From positions 1 to 64,000 of the forward strand of contig CAJXRF010000023.1 in the NCBI GenBank assembly GCA_913058575.1: a stretch of DNA of 64,000 nt, read 5' to 3'. The DNA is from an uncultured Bermanella sp. (lineage in GTDB: Bacteria; Pseudomonadota; Gammaproteobacteria; Pseudomonadales; Oceanobacteraceae). The translations under genes and the position numbers were made by a program. The first letter of the stretch is position 1. Every line of letters begins with the position of its first letter. Below the pieces are notes generated by a model, which saw only the letters and a list, made by a program, of their open reading frames with translations, searched no databases and was not told the origin of the DNA. Below are positions 14,810-23,845 of this stretch, piece by piece.

Positions 14810-15883
14810 TTAGCTCACCCAAGTTTGTGGCTGAACACTTTCATGGGGTTTTTGAAGAGAGTTTAGCGGTGAATAGCTCATATAGTGATTGGGCGATACA
14901 CCAAACCAGCGTTTGAAAGCACGGCTAAAACTAGAGGCATTATGATAACCCAATAATTCGGCCAGCTGCTCTAGGTTAATGTCTTGTTTTTCCACGTGCC
15001 TTAGGGCAATGCGTTTTCGTTCATTTTCTAGAAGTGACTTATAAGAGACACCTTGCTCTTGCAAATGGCGTCGTAAATTTCGTTGGCTCATGTGAAGCTT
15101 GTGGGCTAAGGCTTCTAAACTAATTTCATGAAATGGCATGCTGCGAATATACTGCTTAACCAATTTTATGGCCCGTTGATCACTGTTTATGTGGGCTTTT
15201 TGTTGTTGGCATATTTTTTCGTTTTCAAGGGCTGTATTTTTATTGGAAAAAATAATGGCTTGTTGCAGGGTTTTTTGGGGAATGATGACTCGGTTCGCCG
15301 CACAATCAAATCGCACTGAATTATTAAAGAAATTTTCAAATTCATCAGCATGACCGGGGTTGGGGTGACTGAATTCAAACTCTATGGCAATGTCCTTTTT
15401 ACCAAGGCTAAATTTCCCTAATGAATACAACAGCGAGCAGCTGTATTCAATAAAATGCGGCAGGGCATCACCCAATGGTATTTTTTCATTAATATAAAAA
15501 ATGCCTTGATTGGCGTTTACTTCAAAATTTAAATCCAGTAATGGCGTGAATAAATTTTGATATTGTGTCAGTAGTTCCATGGCGCTGCGGGTGTTGTCAG
15601 AACTGAGGACTCTGCACGACAATAAATCATCGTGGTTAATGAAAAATTGCTCACCTAAAATAAGTGCGTATTCTGATTTTTGACACAGGTTTCTGGCGTT
15701 CAAAATGAGATTAATGTATTGCTCGAACAACAAGGTATGATGACTGAGTGCAAAATCATTAAGGGTAATGTTGGTGTCAGCCAGCAACGCATTTAAGGGA
15801 ACCCCTTCGCTGACCATAAACTTAACTAAAGGCTTTATGACCGAGGCGGGAATGCCAAACTCTCTATGGAGTGGTCTAACCAT
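14810..15883 (-). CDS. AraC family transcriptional regulator
   Basis: Encodes 357 aa. The N-terminal 200 residues form an arabinose-binding-like (AraC_binding_2 / OruR-type) effector domain. The C-terminal 100 residues are a double helix-turn-helix: SLEALAHKLHMSQRNLRRHLQEQGVSYKSLLENER and LEQLAELLGYHNASSFSRAFKRWFGVSPNHY, the AraC signature. It binds DNA as an activator or repressor responding to a small molecule, not identifiable here. It could control the secreted hydrolase to its left (same strand, downstream) or the MOSC gene to its right (divergent, about 200 bp away). Confidence 0.88.
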   Translation of the reverse strand: MVRPLHREFGIPASVIKPLVKFMVSEGVPLNALLADTNITLNDFALSHHTLLFEQYINLILNARNLCQKSEYALILGEQFFINHDDLLSCRVLSSDNTRSAMELLTQYQNLFTPLLDLNFEVNANQGIFYINEKIPLGDALPHFIEYSCSLLYSLGKFSLGKKDIAIEFEFSHPNPGHADEFENFFNNSVRFDCAANRVIIPQKTLQQAIIFSNKNTALENEKICQQQKAHINSDQRAIKLVKQYIRSMPFHEISLEALAHKLHMSQRNLRRHLQEQGVSYKSLLENERKRIALRHVEKQDINLEQLAELLGYHNASSFSRAFKRWFGVSPNHYMSYSPLNSLQKPHESVQPQTWVS

Positions 15884-16083
15884 GTGAACATCCAGGCATG
15901 GCTGATTTTTTACCGTTATTCACATGTTTCATCTGGCTGTTATTTTTTTATTGTTGTACTTTTATGCTAGCTGGTGAATCGCTAAAAATGAAGGGATCAA
16001 TTGAGCCAGAAATACCGACAAATTAGGCAGCTACTAATTTAACCAAGTATGCTAGCGTGGGTTAAAACCGTAAGGTGTGTGTT

Positions 16084-16551
16084 ATGAATGGCAACATTAT
16101 AGAAATTCTCATTACCCATAAAGCGGGTGAAGAACTGTACTCCATCGATGTGGCCAGTCTTGTGGCGGGAAAAGGCATAGAAGGGGATAGATACTTTAAT
16201 GCCCAAGGTACCTTTACCGAAGCCTTGCAAGAATCAAAAGACTTTGAAGTGACGTTAATTGAACAAGAAGAAATTGATGCCTTTAATAACCTTACCCAGC
16301 TAAATTACGCCAATCATTTATTTAGAAGAAACATCGTCACCCAAGGCATTAAATTAAACGACTTGGTGGGCAAAGAAATTGTAATAGGTGCGGCGACACT
16401 TAAAGTAATTCGATTATGTGAGCCCTGCGCCTATCTAACCGGTTTATTGGGGCAAGCTATTATGGATCACATGGTGCATAAGGCGGGTATTCGAGCGGTG
16501 ATCACCGTAAGTGGCCAATTAAGGGTGAAAGACAGCATCGCACTGGCATGA
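16084..16551 (+). CDS. MOSC domain-containing protein
   Basis: Encodes 155 aa from the ATG at 16084, with TAAGG eight bases upstream. It contains the beta-barrel MOSC core: GIEGDRYF near residue 35, TLIEQEEIDAF, NHLFRRNIVTQGIKLNDLVGKEI, and RLCEPCAYL, the cysteine region used by molybdenum-cofactor sulfurase C-terminal domains to carry sulfur or cofactor. Stand-alone MOSC proteins such as YiiM reduce N-hydroxylated compounds with bound molybdenum cofactor. Here the substrate is unknown. It is divergent from the AraC-type gene and followed by a YCII gene 70 bp on, possibly in one operon. Confidence 0.85.
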   Translation: MNGNIIEILITHKAGEELYSIDVASLVAGKGIEGDRYFNAQGTFTEALQESKDFEVTLIEQEEIDAFNNLTQLNYANHLFRRNIVTQGIKLNDLVGKEIVIGAATLKVIRLCEPCAYLTGLLGQAIMDHMVHKAGIRAVITVSGQLRVKDSIALA

Positions 16552-16624
16552 GCCTTACAAGGGGCTAAGCTACTTGTAGTGATGAACAAGTCAGCTTAAA
16601 CGAGCAATAATCAGGTGAGAATAC

Positions 16625-16942
16625 ATGCCGCAATTTTTTATAACCTACCTAGGCTCTCCTCAGCCTTCCAGCCCTGAAGAGGGCAAGCAGCACATGAGTA
16701 AATACATGGATTGGCTAGCATCGTTAGGGGATGCGGCAGTAAGCCCAGCCAACCCACTTAAAAACACCAACACGGTTCATGCAGACGGTTCAGTTACCAG
16801 TGGCGGCAGTTCAAATATTTCTGGATTTACCATTATTGAAGCCCAGTCATTAGACGCAGCCTTAGTGATTGCTAAGGCCTGTCCGTATTTAGAAATTGGT
16901 GGGTCTCTTGAAGTATCTGAGCTTATGAAGATGCCAAGCTAA
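16625..16942 (+). CDS. YCII-related domain protein
   Basis: Encodes 105 aa with an AGGTGAG ribosome-binding site. The compact ferredoxin-like fold of the YCII family is visible in MPQFFITYLGSPQ...MSKYMDWLASLG, SGFTIIEAQSLDAALVIAKACPYLEIGGSLEVSEL, where a His/Asp pair is often catalytic; here the usual His position is weak. Members include small dehydrochlorinase-like or sigma-factor-associated proteins. The function of this one is unknown. A strong bidirectional hairpin follows at 16956. Confidence 0.8.
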   Translation: MPQFFITYLGSPQPSSPEEGKQHMSKYMDWLASLGDAAVSPANPLKNTNTVHADGSVTSGGSSNISGFTIIEAQSLDAALVIAKACPYLEIGGSLEVSELMKMPS

Positions 16943-16955
16943 AGAAGTCCTTAAA

Positions 16956-16990
16956 AAATGCCCCTAGTTATTTTTTAACTGGGGGCATTT
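16956..16990. terminator. Bidirectional intrinsic terminator
   Basis: AAATGCCCCTAGTTA (16956-16970) pairs with TAACTGGGGGCATTT (16976-16990) around a T-rich loop, with A and T tracts on either side. It sits between convergent genes: the YCII protein on the + strand and the sphingomyelinase on the - strand. Confidence 0.85.
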
Positions 16991-17000
16991 AAAGTTACAG

Positions 17001-18335
17001 TTAGTTAAACTCGAAATAACCAAACACGCTGTAATGATCGGAATAATCCCACACATCAAACATGTCATCGTCATTGGACTTTAACACCAATACCGCTTCA
17101 CTAGACTGCTGAGGCTGTGCGTGGTCGTTACTGTATAGCACATAGTCTAACCAAGATTGTTCACTGGCCATATTGTTGGTGGCGTCATCATCACTGTATT
17201 CATGAGAATAACTGGCTATGGCTGGCTCACTGGCATTAAGGGCCTGTAGCATGTCTAGGTATTCTTGGTGGCTAGAGAGTTTGTCTACATTCATGTCGCC
17301 AGCAATGATTACCGCTTCATTGGCTGAGATATTTTTTAAATCAATATAGCTTTTTAATTCTTGAAACTGTGCAAGTCGTGCTGCTTTTGCAGAGTTACTG
17401 TTTTCTGCTTGAAGGTGTGAGCCAAATACATGGTATGGCAAACCTTGCTTGTTTATTTTGGCGTACACAGCCCCCTTAGGAGACAAGCAGTCTATTCCTG
17501 AGCAATGGTCATATTTAAACTGCCCTTCTATTTCGATGGGCCATTTACTGGCAATGAACACCCCGCCATCTTCTAAATAACCTGAGGTATCTAAAATATC
17601 AGTTTGGTAAGGGTATTCACTGTCAATATTGTTGATTAAATCTTCACGGGCAGAATTGTAAAAGGCTTCTTCAAAGACAATCACATCGTAGCCGCTAATG
17701 GCTTCAGGTAATGCCTGCATGCGGCGGTTAATGTCTGAAGCGCTGTTAGTAAGAATGGTGTAAAGATTATAAGACAGTACTTTTAAGGATTGATTACTGG
17801 CACCGCTTGGCAAGCTGTAAGGGCTGACTTCATGCAAAGCATAAATAATGTCATCTGAACTGGTGGAGCCATTGTAATCGGCGCTGTATTTTATTTGATA
17901 TTGCTTGCCATTTACGCTGAAGCTTTCTTCAAGAATATCATAGCCTTGAGACCAACCCTGAGAAAAATCGCTGCCTTCAATGCTGTGATATAAATTACTG
18001 AACCGCCATGTGCCCTTTAGTTTTTGTTGCAAGGTGGTGATGTATTGATTATTAATGGTTATGCGAGTATCAAAATAAAAACTTTTTCCCCAAGTGATGC
18101 CTGAATCACGGTTATACCACAGGGCTTTTTTCTTTTTTTGCCAAGGTATTAATTGGCTTGTGTTTACTCCCCATTCATCTCCTTTATCTAGTTGTTTGTC
18201 GCCATATTGGGTGATTTGTAAATCTAGGGTTAGGCCGGTGTTATTTTGAATATAGACATTGCCTACGGCCAAACTGGCGCTGGCCCAGCTGAATAGAAGG
18301 AGCAGGGAGAGGGATATTTTTATTATTTTTTTCAT
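17001..18335 (-). CDS. Secreted sphingomyelinase-like phosphodiesterase
   Basis: Encodes 444 aa. A signal peptide (MKKIIKISLSLLLLFSWASASLA) leads to an N-terminal beta domain of about 150 residues (GNVYIQNNTGLTLDLQI...), then an endonuclease/exonuclease/phosphatase catalytic domain. Motifs: LSYNLY, FEEAF (metal-binding Glu), ASKWPI, HVFGSHLQ, IIAGDMNVD and SDHYSVFGYFEF, in the order of bacterial neutral sphingomyelinases. The Mg-dependent enzyme would cleave sphingomyelin to ceramide and phosphocholine outside the cell. The N-terminal domain may aid membrane binding. Only activity tests can separate sphingomyelinase from other EEP phosphodiesterases. Confidence 0.8.
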   Translation of the reverse strand: MKKIIKISLSLLLLFSWASASLAVGNVYIQNNTGLTLDLQITQYGDKQLDKGDEWGVNTSQLIPWQKKKKALWYNRDSGITWGKSFYFDTRITINNQYITTLQQKLKGTWRFSNLYHSIEGSDFSQGWSQGYDILEESFSVNGKQYQIKYSADYNGSTSSDDIIYALHEVSPYSLPSGASNQSLKVLSYNLYTILTNSASDINRRMQALPEAISGYDVIVFEEAFYNSAREDLINNIDSEYPYQTDILDTSGYLEDGGVFIASKWPIEIEGQFKYDHCSGIDCLSPKGAVYAKINKQGLPYHVFGSHLQAENSNSAKAARLAQFQELKSYIDLKNISANEAVIIAGDMNVDKLSSHQEYLDMLQALNASEPAIASYSHEYSDDDATNNMASEQSWLDYVLYSNDHAQPQQSSEAVLVLKSNDDDMFDVWDYSDHYSVFGYFEFN

Positions 18336-18551
18336 GAATAATCCTTGGGTTGAAAAACTGTTGTAAGCTTATGAATAGGGGTGAAAACAAAACCACAAAT
18401 GGCTATTAATAGCTGGATTAATAGATCCATTGTTTGCACACTAGAGATCGAAGGCAGAAGGGTAAAGGTGGCAATTGGTCATAATTCAGACGCTTTGAGC
18501 ATTCAACTCTTAATTGGCGCAGCCTAGCTAGTTTATTTGAGGGATAACTGT

Positions 18552-19118
18552 ATGACAGACAATAATAACAACACAGACTCTTCATGCCCCCTACTTAGCT
18601 GGGAGGCAGCCAGTGAAGGCGGCAGCAGTTTTAAAATAAAATCCATGCACATGAAAGACAAAAGAATTGTCTTTAAGCGTTCTATTCGATTTGTATTGTT
18701 TCATTTACCTGTGATTATTCCTGGGTTGTTGGCCCTTATAATTGGCGTGCCGTTTTTTGTGTCCGAAGGGGTGCTGGGCATGGTGATATTTATGTTGGTA
18801 TTTGGTTTTGTGCTCAGTGGGCTGGGTTTTTATTCATTGTTAAAAGAAAAACCTTTTACCATGAATTTAAAAAGTGGTGAATATTACTGGGGAAAGGGTC
18901 AAAACAAAGGGCCTATAAGTAACATTCATTCTTTGCAATTATTGAGTAAAGGTATTTGCAATACATCATCTCCCTACACTTCGTTTGAACTTAACTTGGT
19001 ATTAAACAATGGCGAGCGAATTACCGTTTTAGATCATGGCGATTATCATCATGTGAAAAATAGTGCTGAAAGATTGTCGGCCATATTAAATGTATTGTTG
19101 TTACGTGAAGAGCGCTAA
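18552..19118 (+). CDS. Small two-TM membrane protein, unknown
   Basis: Encodes 188 aa from the ATG at 18552. A polar N-terminus with an SCPLLSWE motif precedes two adjacent hydrophobic helices around residues 48-95 (LFHLPVIIPGLLALIIGVPFFV and a second). A soluble C-terminal part follows with GKGQNKGPISNIHSLQLL, reminiscent of a PH-like domain after a membrane hairpin. I know no name for it. It stands alone, convergent with the pseudouridine synthase gene to its right. Confidence 0.6.
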   Translation: MTDNNNNTDSSCPLLSWEAASEGGSSFKIKSMHMKDKRIVFKRSIRFVLFHLPVIIPGLLALIIGVPFFVSEGVLGMVIFMLVFGFVLSGLGFYSLLKEKPFTMNLKSGEYYWGKGQNKGPISNIHSLQLLSKGICNTSSPYTSFELNLVLNNGERITVLDHGDYHHVKNSAERLSAILNVLLLREER

Positions 19119-19150
19119 AGCGGAATATAAACATTGTTAAAACGCAGTGT

Positions 19151-19819
19151 CTAAAACGGGCAAGCACAATGCCCGTTCATTTCTTGCTGGCTGACTGGGT
19201 GAATAAAATTAAGCGTGGTGGCGTGTAACATTAGCCGTTTTCCTTTTAAACGGGTTTCTTCACTGCCATATAAGTCACAACCGAGAATGCTGTGCCCAAA
19301 ATACTGGCTATGAACGCGCAACTGGTGAGTACGACCAGTTAAAGGGGTAAACATAACTCGTGTGCAAAACGGTTGGGTTAACCTTTCTATTACTTCAAAT
19401 TGGCTTTGTGCGTGCTTGCCCTGTTGTGGGCAAATTTTCTGTAAGGGAAAGTCATCCTTGGCAATGGCTGCATCAATCACTCCTTTGTTCAAAGTAATAT
19501 GACCATCGAGTAGCGCTGTGTAAGTTTTAGTGACTTCTCTATTGGAGAATTGTTTGCAAAGCTGCGCATTAATTTCTTTGTTAAGGGCTATCACCATGAT
19601 GCCTGATGTGCCTAAATCTAAACGGTGTACCATCAGGGCCGTGGGGTAATTCTGAACTAGGCGAAAATGTACCGAATCTTTATTGGCTGGGTGCTTGCCC
19701 GACAGGCTTAATAACCCGCTGGGTTTATTAATGAGCAGTAGATGCTCATCTTCATAAAGGATTTCAATTTTTTCTAGGCAGGGCGGTGCAATAAAGGAAT
19801 CAAATTTAGTTGTACTCAT
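19151..19819 (-). CDS. RluA-family pseudouridine synthase
   Basis: Encodes 222 aa. The hallmark MVHRLDLGTSGIMVIALN with catalytic Asp68 is present, followed by KTYTALLDG and LTGRTHQLRVHSQYFGHSILGCDLYG, the family C-terminal core. There is no N-terminal S4 domain, so it resembles the short RluA/TruC-type enzymes that convert uridine to pseudouridine in rRNA or tRNA. The opening YEDEHLLLINKPSGLLSLSG is typical. The precise target cannot be told from sequence. It is a single gene, convergent with 18552 and divergent from the oxidase operon. Confidence 0.85.
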   Translation of the reverse strand: MSTTKFDSFIAPPCLEKIEILYEDEHLLLINKPSGLLSLSGKHPANKDSVHFRLVQNYPTALMVHRLDLGTSGIMVIALNKEINAQLCKQFSNREVTKTYTALLDGHITLNKGVIDAAIAKDDFPLQKICPQQGKHAQSQFEVIERLTQPFCTRVMFTPLTGRTHQLRVHSQYFGHSILGCDLYGSEETRLKGKRLMLHATTLNFIHPVSQQEMNGHCACPF

Positions 19820-20340
19820 GTTTACTCTTACTGCTTATGTCTGGGTTATAAAAAATCACATCTGTCTTACACTTTGAAAAAAATATTTACTAATCAATTA
19901 GTTGCTTAGATTCATTATCAAGAACCCACTAATTAGATTACTAAGTCTATGAGTCATCTTAACACACTCATTACTCAATTCTTAAAGCTCATTGCGCGGC
20001 ACGAATTTACTAAGCAATTCAAAAGAGCGACTTCGTTAATTTTTCGAGTCGTTGATTATCAGGTTTTCTTCTGATTGCGTCATTCTTAGAAGCTTGTAGT
20101 TTAAGCAAAAGAATTTCTTATGGTCAGGTTACCAAGAGTATATACCGTGATGCTCATGCCATGTTGTAAAGCTCAGTAATAACCGAGAGCACTGTTTCTA
20201 CGGCAAAAACCGACTGCCAAGCGTATTTTTTCAAGAATGCGCTGTAAGCAATGATGTAGTTAATAACAAAAATAACAATTGAAATACTAACTAAGTCGAA
20301 TCGTTCTAAAAATTAAAACAACCCTATTGCAGGAGCAAGT
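19820..20340. promoter_or_regulatory. Upstream region of the lod operon
   Basis: About 520 bp with no gene. It contains AT-rich palindromes, including ACTAATCAATTAGT (19889-19902) and CTAATTAG (about 19930-19937), and many stops in all frames. It must carry the promoter of the oxidase operon. GCAGGAGCAAGT just before the ATG at 20341 is a good ribosome-binding site. The palindromes may be regulator-binding sites, but that is only a guess. Confidence 0.4.
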
Positions 20341-21678
20341 ATGAAAGAGTCCCGACGTCGAACTTCAAGGGCCTTAGCCTCAGTTGTTGTTGCCGCTAGC
20401 GTATTATTCACTTCGCTGTCTCATGCCGATAACTGCCCTGCAGAAGACAACTGGTTCCCTCATTCGCAAACGCCTAGACCAGATGACGCTGCATTTAAAA
20501 GTAAAAGCAATTGTGAATTTCATCAGTGGTCATGGCAAATGTTTCTGTGGCTAACTCAAGACTGGGATGGCAAACCACGGTTCTTAGGGTTCAACTCGCC
20601 ACAATCACTGCTGGGTATGGAATCTCGTGGCTTATTACCTCGCATGACTAAAAGCGCTGCGCCTGAGACCTTTGATGAATATCTACAAGCTGGTACAGAC
20701 GGCATTTTGGTCGATCATAGCGGTAAAGCCGTGTACTACTCACAGTATATAAACAACACATTTGAGAACTTTATTGAGAGTAATGATTTAACAAACCCGG
20801 CCAATGTTAGAAAAATGGACCCTAACACTGAGTTTCCGATTGAAGGCACTACAGGCGCGCTAGAACTAAAAGCTTCGTGGAAAATAGTCGCTGATGGTGA
20901 AGACGTTTCAGATATGTTCACCATGGAAACGCTAGTATCAAAATTGGAAAATAAAGGCGGGAAAATTGTTATTAACCCTAAAAACGTAGAAAAAGTCACG
21001 GTAGCATTAGTCGGCTTTCATATTGGCGGCATTGTTAACGGACACCCTGAAATGATTTGGGCAACATTTGAACATATTCGTAATGCCCCTAATGTTGAGC
21101 CAGACACAACACTTGATAAGGTCGTCTCTAAAAACGATGACACTTTCTACACTGGGGGCACGATTCTTGGTGATTGTAATATCAATGCTGCTGTCAGTAA
21201 TTTAACGCTTAATGAAAGTACACAAAGTTTATCGCCCATCACTCAAGTTTGCCGTCAATATGAATTTGGTAATGCTGCAGGTGTAAAGCCTAGCAATACC
21301 CAAAGCATCAAGACCATCAATGACAGTGTGGCCGGAAAAATAGATCCCAAAAGCGTCTGGTCAAATTACTTTGAAGTAGGTGCCATCTGGTTTCAGGAAA
21401 CCAATGCGTTAGAACCCGGCATGGGCATCGGTACCGATAGCTTTAAGTCTCCATCAGGAAAAGAGGTCAATCTTACCGGTTCATTAAAGCTATCCAATTC
21501 AACCATTGAAACTTTTACTCAACGTCAATCAACAATGGACAACTGCTTCCGTTGTCATAATACGGCTCAAGAGTTTCCTCCTAAAATGAGCCTAGACCCA
21601 TTGCCAGCCACCAACCTAAATATTAGCCATGCCTTCCAGAATATTTATTTCTGGTCTCAAGAAATTGAAAAAAAATAG
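20341..21678 (+). CDS. Exported monohaem c-type cytochrome-like protein
   Basis: Encodes 445 aa. A signal peptide (basic KESRRR start, hydrophobic core, cleavage after SLSHA at about residue 29) predicts export. Near the C-terminus is a single CFRCH haem-binding motif (Cys402, Cys405, His406). The N-terminal part has a Trp-rich block FHQWSWQMFLWLTQDWDG. I do not recognise a named family. It is the first gene of an operon with the LodA- and LodB-like genes (21- and 46-bp spacing). It could take electrons from the quinone cofactor enzyme or be an unrelated periplasmic partner; this is inference. Confidence 0.75.
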   Translation: MKESRRRTSRALASVVVAASVLFTSLSHADNCPAEDNWFPHSQTPRPDDAAFKSKSNCEFHQWSWQMFLWLTQDWDGKPRFLGFNSPQSLLGMESRGLLPRMTKSAAPETFDEYLQAGTDGILVDHSGKAVYYSQYINNTFENFIESNDLTNPANVRKMDPNTEFPIEGTTGALELKASWKIVADGEDVSDMFTMETLVSKLENKGGKIVINPKNVEKVTVALVGFHIGGIVNGHPEMIWATFEHIRNAPNVEPDTTLDKVVSKNDDTFYTGGTILGDCNINAAVSNLTLNESTQSLSPITQVCRQYEFGNAAGVKPSNTQSIKTINDSVAGKIDPKSVWSNYFEVGAIWFQETNALEPGMGIGTDSFKSPSGKEVNLTGSLKLSNSTIETFTQRQSTMDNCFRCHNTAQEFPPKMSLDPLPATNLNISHAFQNIYFWSQEIEKK

Positions 21679-21699
21679 CCCACTAATAGGATTCTGATC

Positions 21700-23799
21700 A
21701 TGAGCTTTTTTAGAGTACATCCAAATATAAATTTTGCACGAGTGGGTAACAGTGAAGAGTACTACATCGCACCGGAAACAGCGGCAGGTGAAGTAGTTTG
21801 CGTTTCAACTGGCATGTTTGGTGGTTTACCCATTAAGCCGGGAACCGAGGACACACCTATTACAGAAGACGATTTTCGTGATAGCAACAAAGCAGTCAAA
21901 CGACAAGCCGCACGGTTTCGCCTTTATGCCTACGACAAAGATCAAACCACATACCCTAATAACGATGCTGGGCGTGAAGTGAAAATTGGCGATACTGTTG
22001 GCGGAAAAGTTATAAAGGACATTGTCTGGCAAGTTCACCTTGCCAACAAAAAAAATAATAACTATACCATTACATCCATTGTAAACGGTGAGAAAACCGA
22101 AGAAGGTATTATCGCGTACGAAGACAATAAAACCCCCCCAGTGCGCAACCCTCAATACGGTGATGATTTGGAAGCACAAAGTCGTCGTAAAACCTTAGTT
22201 ATTGATGCAGGACCCCGCGCGCTTGCGGCATCACAAAATGGCTCAGCCAAGTTTAGTAATTCCAGTACCGCAACGTACGTTCAAAGCGATGGGAGTATTG
22301 TTGAGCAGCTAAATTATCCTATCAGTTTTCCCAATGATCATTTCGATATGTTTGATCCATTAGGAAAAATTGAAACATTAGGCGAAATGCTAATTGAACC
22401 CAATTCAAACCGACTAATTGTTGCAGGTGGTTACGGACTTGCCAGCGGCATTAAAACAAATAATCAACCACCCAATCTATGCGATGCCATTGATAATGAT
22501 GATTGGTTCGACGACACATCAGACGGTCCTGTCTGTGCCACGGTGATATTTACCGATGAAAGTACGATGAGTGCTGTACACGGATGGGTGGTGTGCACCG
22601 ACCCGGGCTACGCTCCGCAAACCAGAAACGTTGTGTCTACCTGGGATGATATGTATGACACATGGATTCAAAATCTACAGCTACAACCCAACATTTATAA
22701 CAAAGGTTTTCAAAATAATTTTGAAGCCGCCTTTGATACTGATGTTCTACCGGTATTTCATGGCGCATTCCTACAGCGCTGGAACACAACCCTGCCTAAG
22801 GGAGCAATTAACGGTCACGACTACTTAGCGACCATTAAACCCAGCGACGATCCAACTGAAAAGCTGCCTAGCTTTAAATCTTTAATTCGTAAACCCTCTC
22901 CGCCAGGTACCACGGATGCCCCAGGCAACGAAGATGGTGAAGGCCTTAAAATGCCATTAGCATTGGGGGATGCAATGAAGAGTTTTTTATCTGTGACAGA
23001 AACTCAGTATTTTTTATTATCGCAATGGTATGACAAAAAATATAACCCTGGTGGCACAGCCCTTGGTGGGGGAGAAAAGCTTGATAAAGTTGTTTTGGAA
23101 AACTGCTTAGGTGGTCGTTATTCACCCGGCATTGATTTAACATTTATTGTTCGCGATGTGAATCTCTATGTGAAGATCTGGCAAGGTGAAACGGGCCCGT
23201 TCCGAATTAACTTACAGCCATTAAATTACGTAAATGCGAATAATAAAGACGTGCCATTCTTACAAGAAGGCTATGTACCTTTGCGAACTTCGCCCGTTGA
23301 GCCCGGCGATTTATGTAAGTTTATGTCTCAACCTTGGCACACTGATTACAACAGTTGCGCGACCCACACGCCAGATCCTAACCCCACTGGCAACAACACG
23401 CTTTACTGGTCATGGCCAGCACAACGCCCAGTGACTGTTTATCCAAAAGATCAGTGTACTTATGACAGTTCAACCAAGACTTGGACCGTAGGAGGCATGT
23501 TATACAGTGTGCGCGGTAACGGCACCGAGACTCTGTACCCGCAGCAGCAAGGACGTTACCAGTGTTACTTTGACTTTGTTGAGAACTGGCACAAAGTTGG
23601 CTTTGTCATTCAAGGAACTCAAGTTAGCGATGATGAAGGTGGAAACTACGGCGCAGATAAATTTGTAGAAGTCACCAGTCTCTTTGACGAGGCTGGAGAC
23701 AACGTTCAATCTTGGCCAACCGCCACAGAGCGGGGTTATAAAGCGCCTGATGATTGCGGCCCAGAGGGATCACCTGCTTGTCCTCAAGGTAGTGAGTAG
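21700..23799 (+). CDS. lodA: LodA-like CTQ-dependent amine/amino-acid oxidase
   Basis: Encodes 699 aa. It matches the LodA/GoxA quinoprotein family: N-terminal RVHPNINFARVGNS, the core RRKTLVIDAGPRAL (about residues 162-175), ENCLGGRYSPGID with the candidate cofactor Cys469, and YWSWPAQRP with candidate Trp572 near a preceding SQPWHTD block. In the family, a Cys and a Trp are modified to cysteine tryptophylquinone, and the enzyme oxidises lysine or glycine (or similar) to aldehyde or keto acid plus H2O2. No classical signal peptide is visible. LodB-type flavoproteins are needed for maturation; one follows directly. The substrate is unknown; the Cys-to-Trp spacing is about 103 residues. Confidence 0.85.
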   Translation: MSFFRVHPNINFARVGNSEEYYIAPETAAGEVVCVSTGMFGGLPIKPGTEDTPITEDDFRDSNKAVKRQAARFRLYAYDKDQTTYPNNDAGREVKIGDTVGGKVIKDIVWQVHLANKKNNNYTITSIVNGEKTEEGIIAYEDNKTPPVRNPQYGDDLEAQSRRKTLVIDAGPRALAASQNGSAKFSNSSTATYVQSDGSIVEQLNYPISFPNDHFDMFDPLGKIETLGEMLIEPNSNRLIVAGGYGLASGIKTNNQPPNLCDAIDNDDWFDDTSDGPVCATVIFTDESTMSAVHGWVVCTDPGYAPQTRNVVSTWDDMYDTWIQNLQLQPNIYNKGFQNNFEAAFDTDVLPVFHGAFLQRWNTTLPKGAINGHDYLATIKPSDDPTEKLPSFKSLIRKPSPPGTTDAPGNEDGEGLKMPLALGDAMKSFLSVTETQYFLLSQWYDKKYNPGGTALGGGEKLDKVVLENCLGGRYSPGIDLTFIVRDVNLYVKIWQGETGPFRINLQPLNYVNANNKDVPFLQEGYVPLRTSPVEPGDLCKFMSQPWHTDYNSCATHTPDPNPTGNNTLYWSWPAQRPVTVYPKDQCTYDSSTKTWTVGGMLYSVRGNGTETLYPQQQGRYQCYFDFVENWHKVGFVIQGTQVSDDEGGNYGADKFVEVTSLFDEAGDNVQSWPTATERGYKAPDDCGPEGSPACPQGSE

Positions 23800-23845
23800 A
23801 TTGGCCCTGAATAAGTAAGTTTCATTACAAGAAGCGCTCATTTTT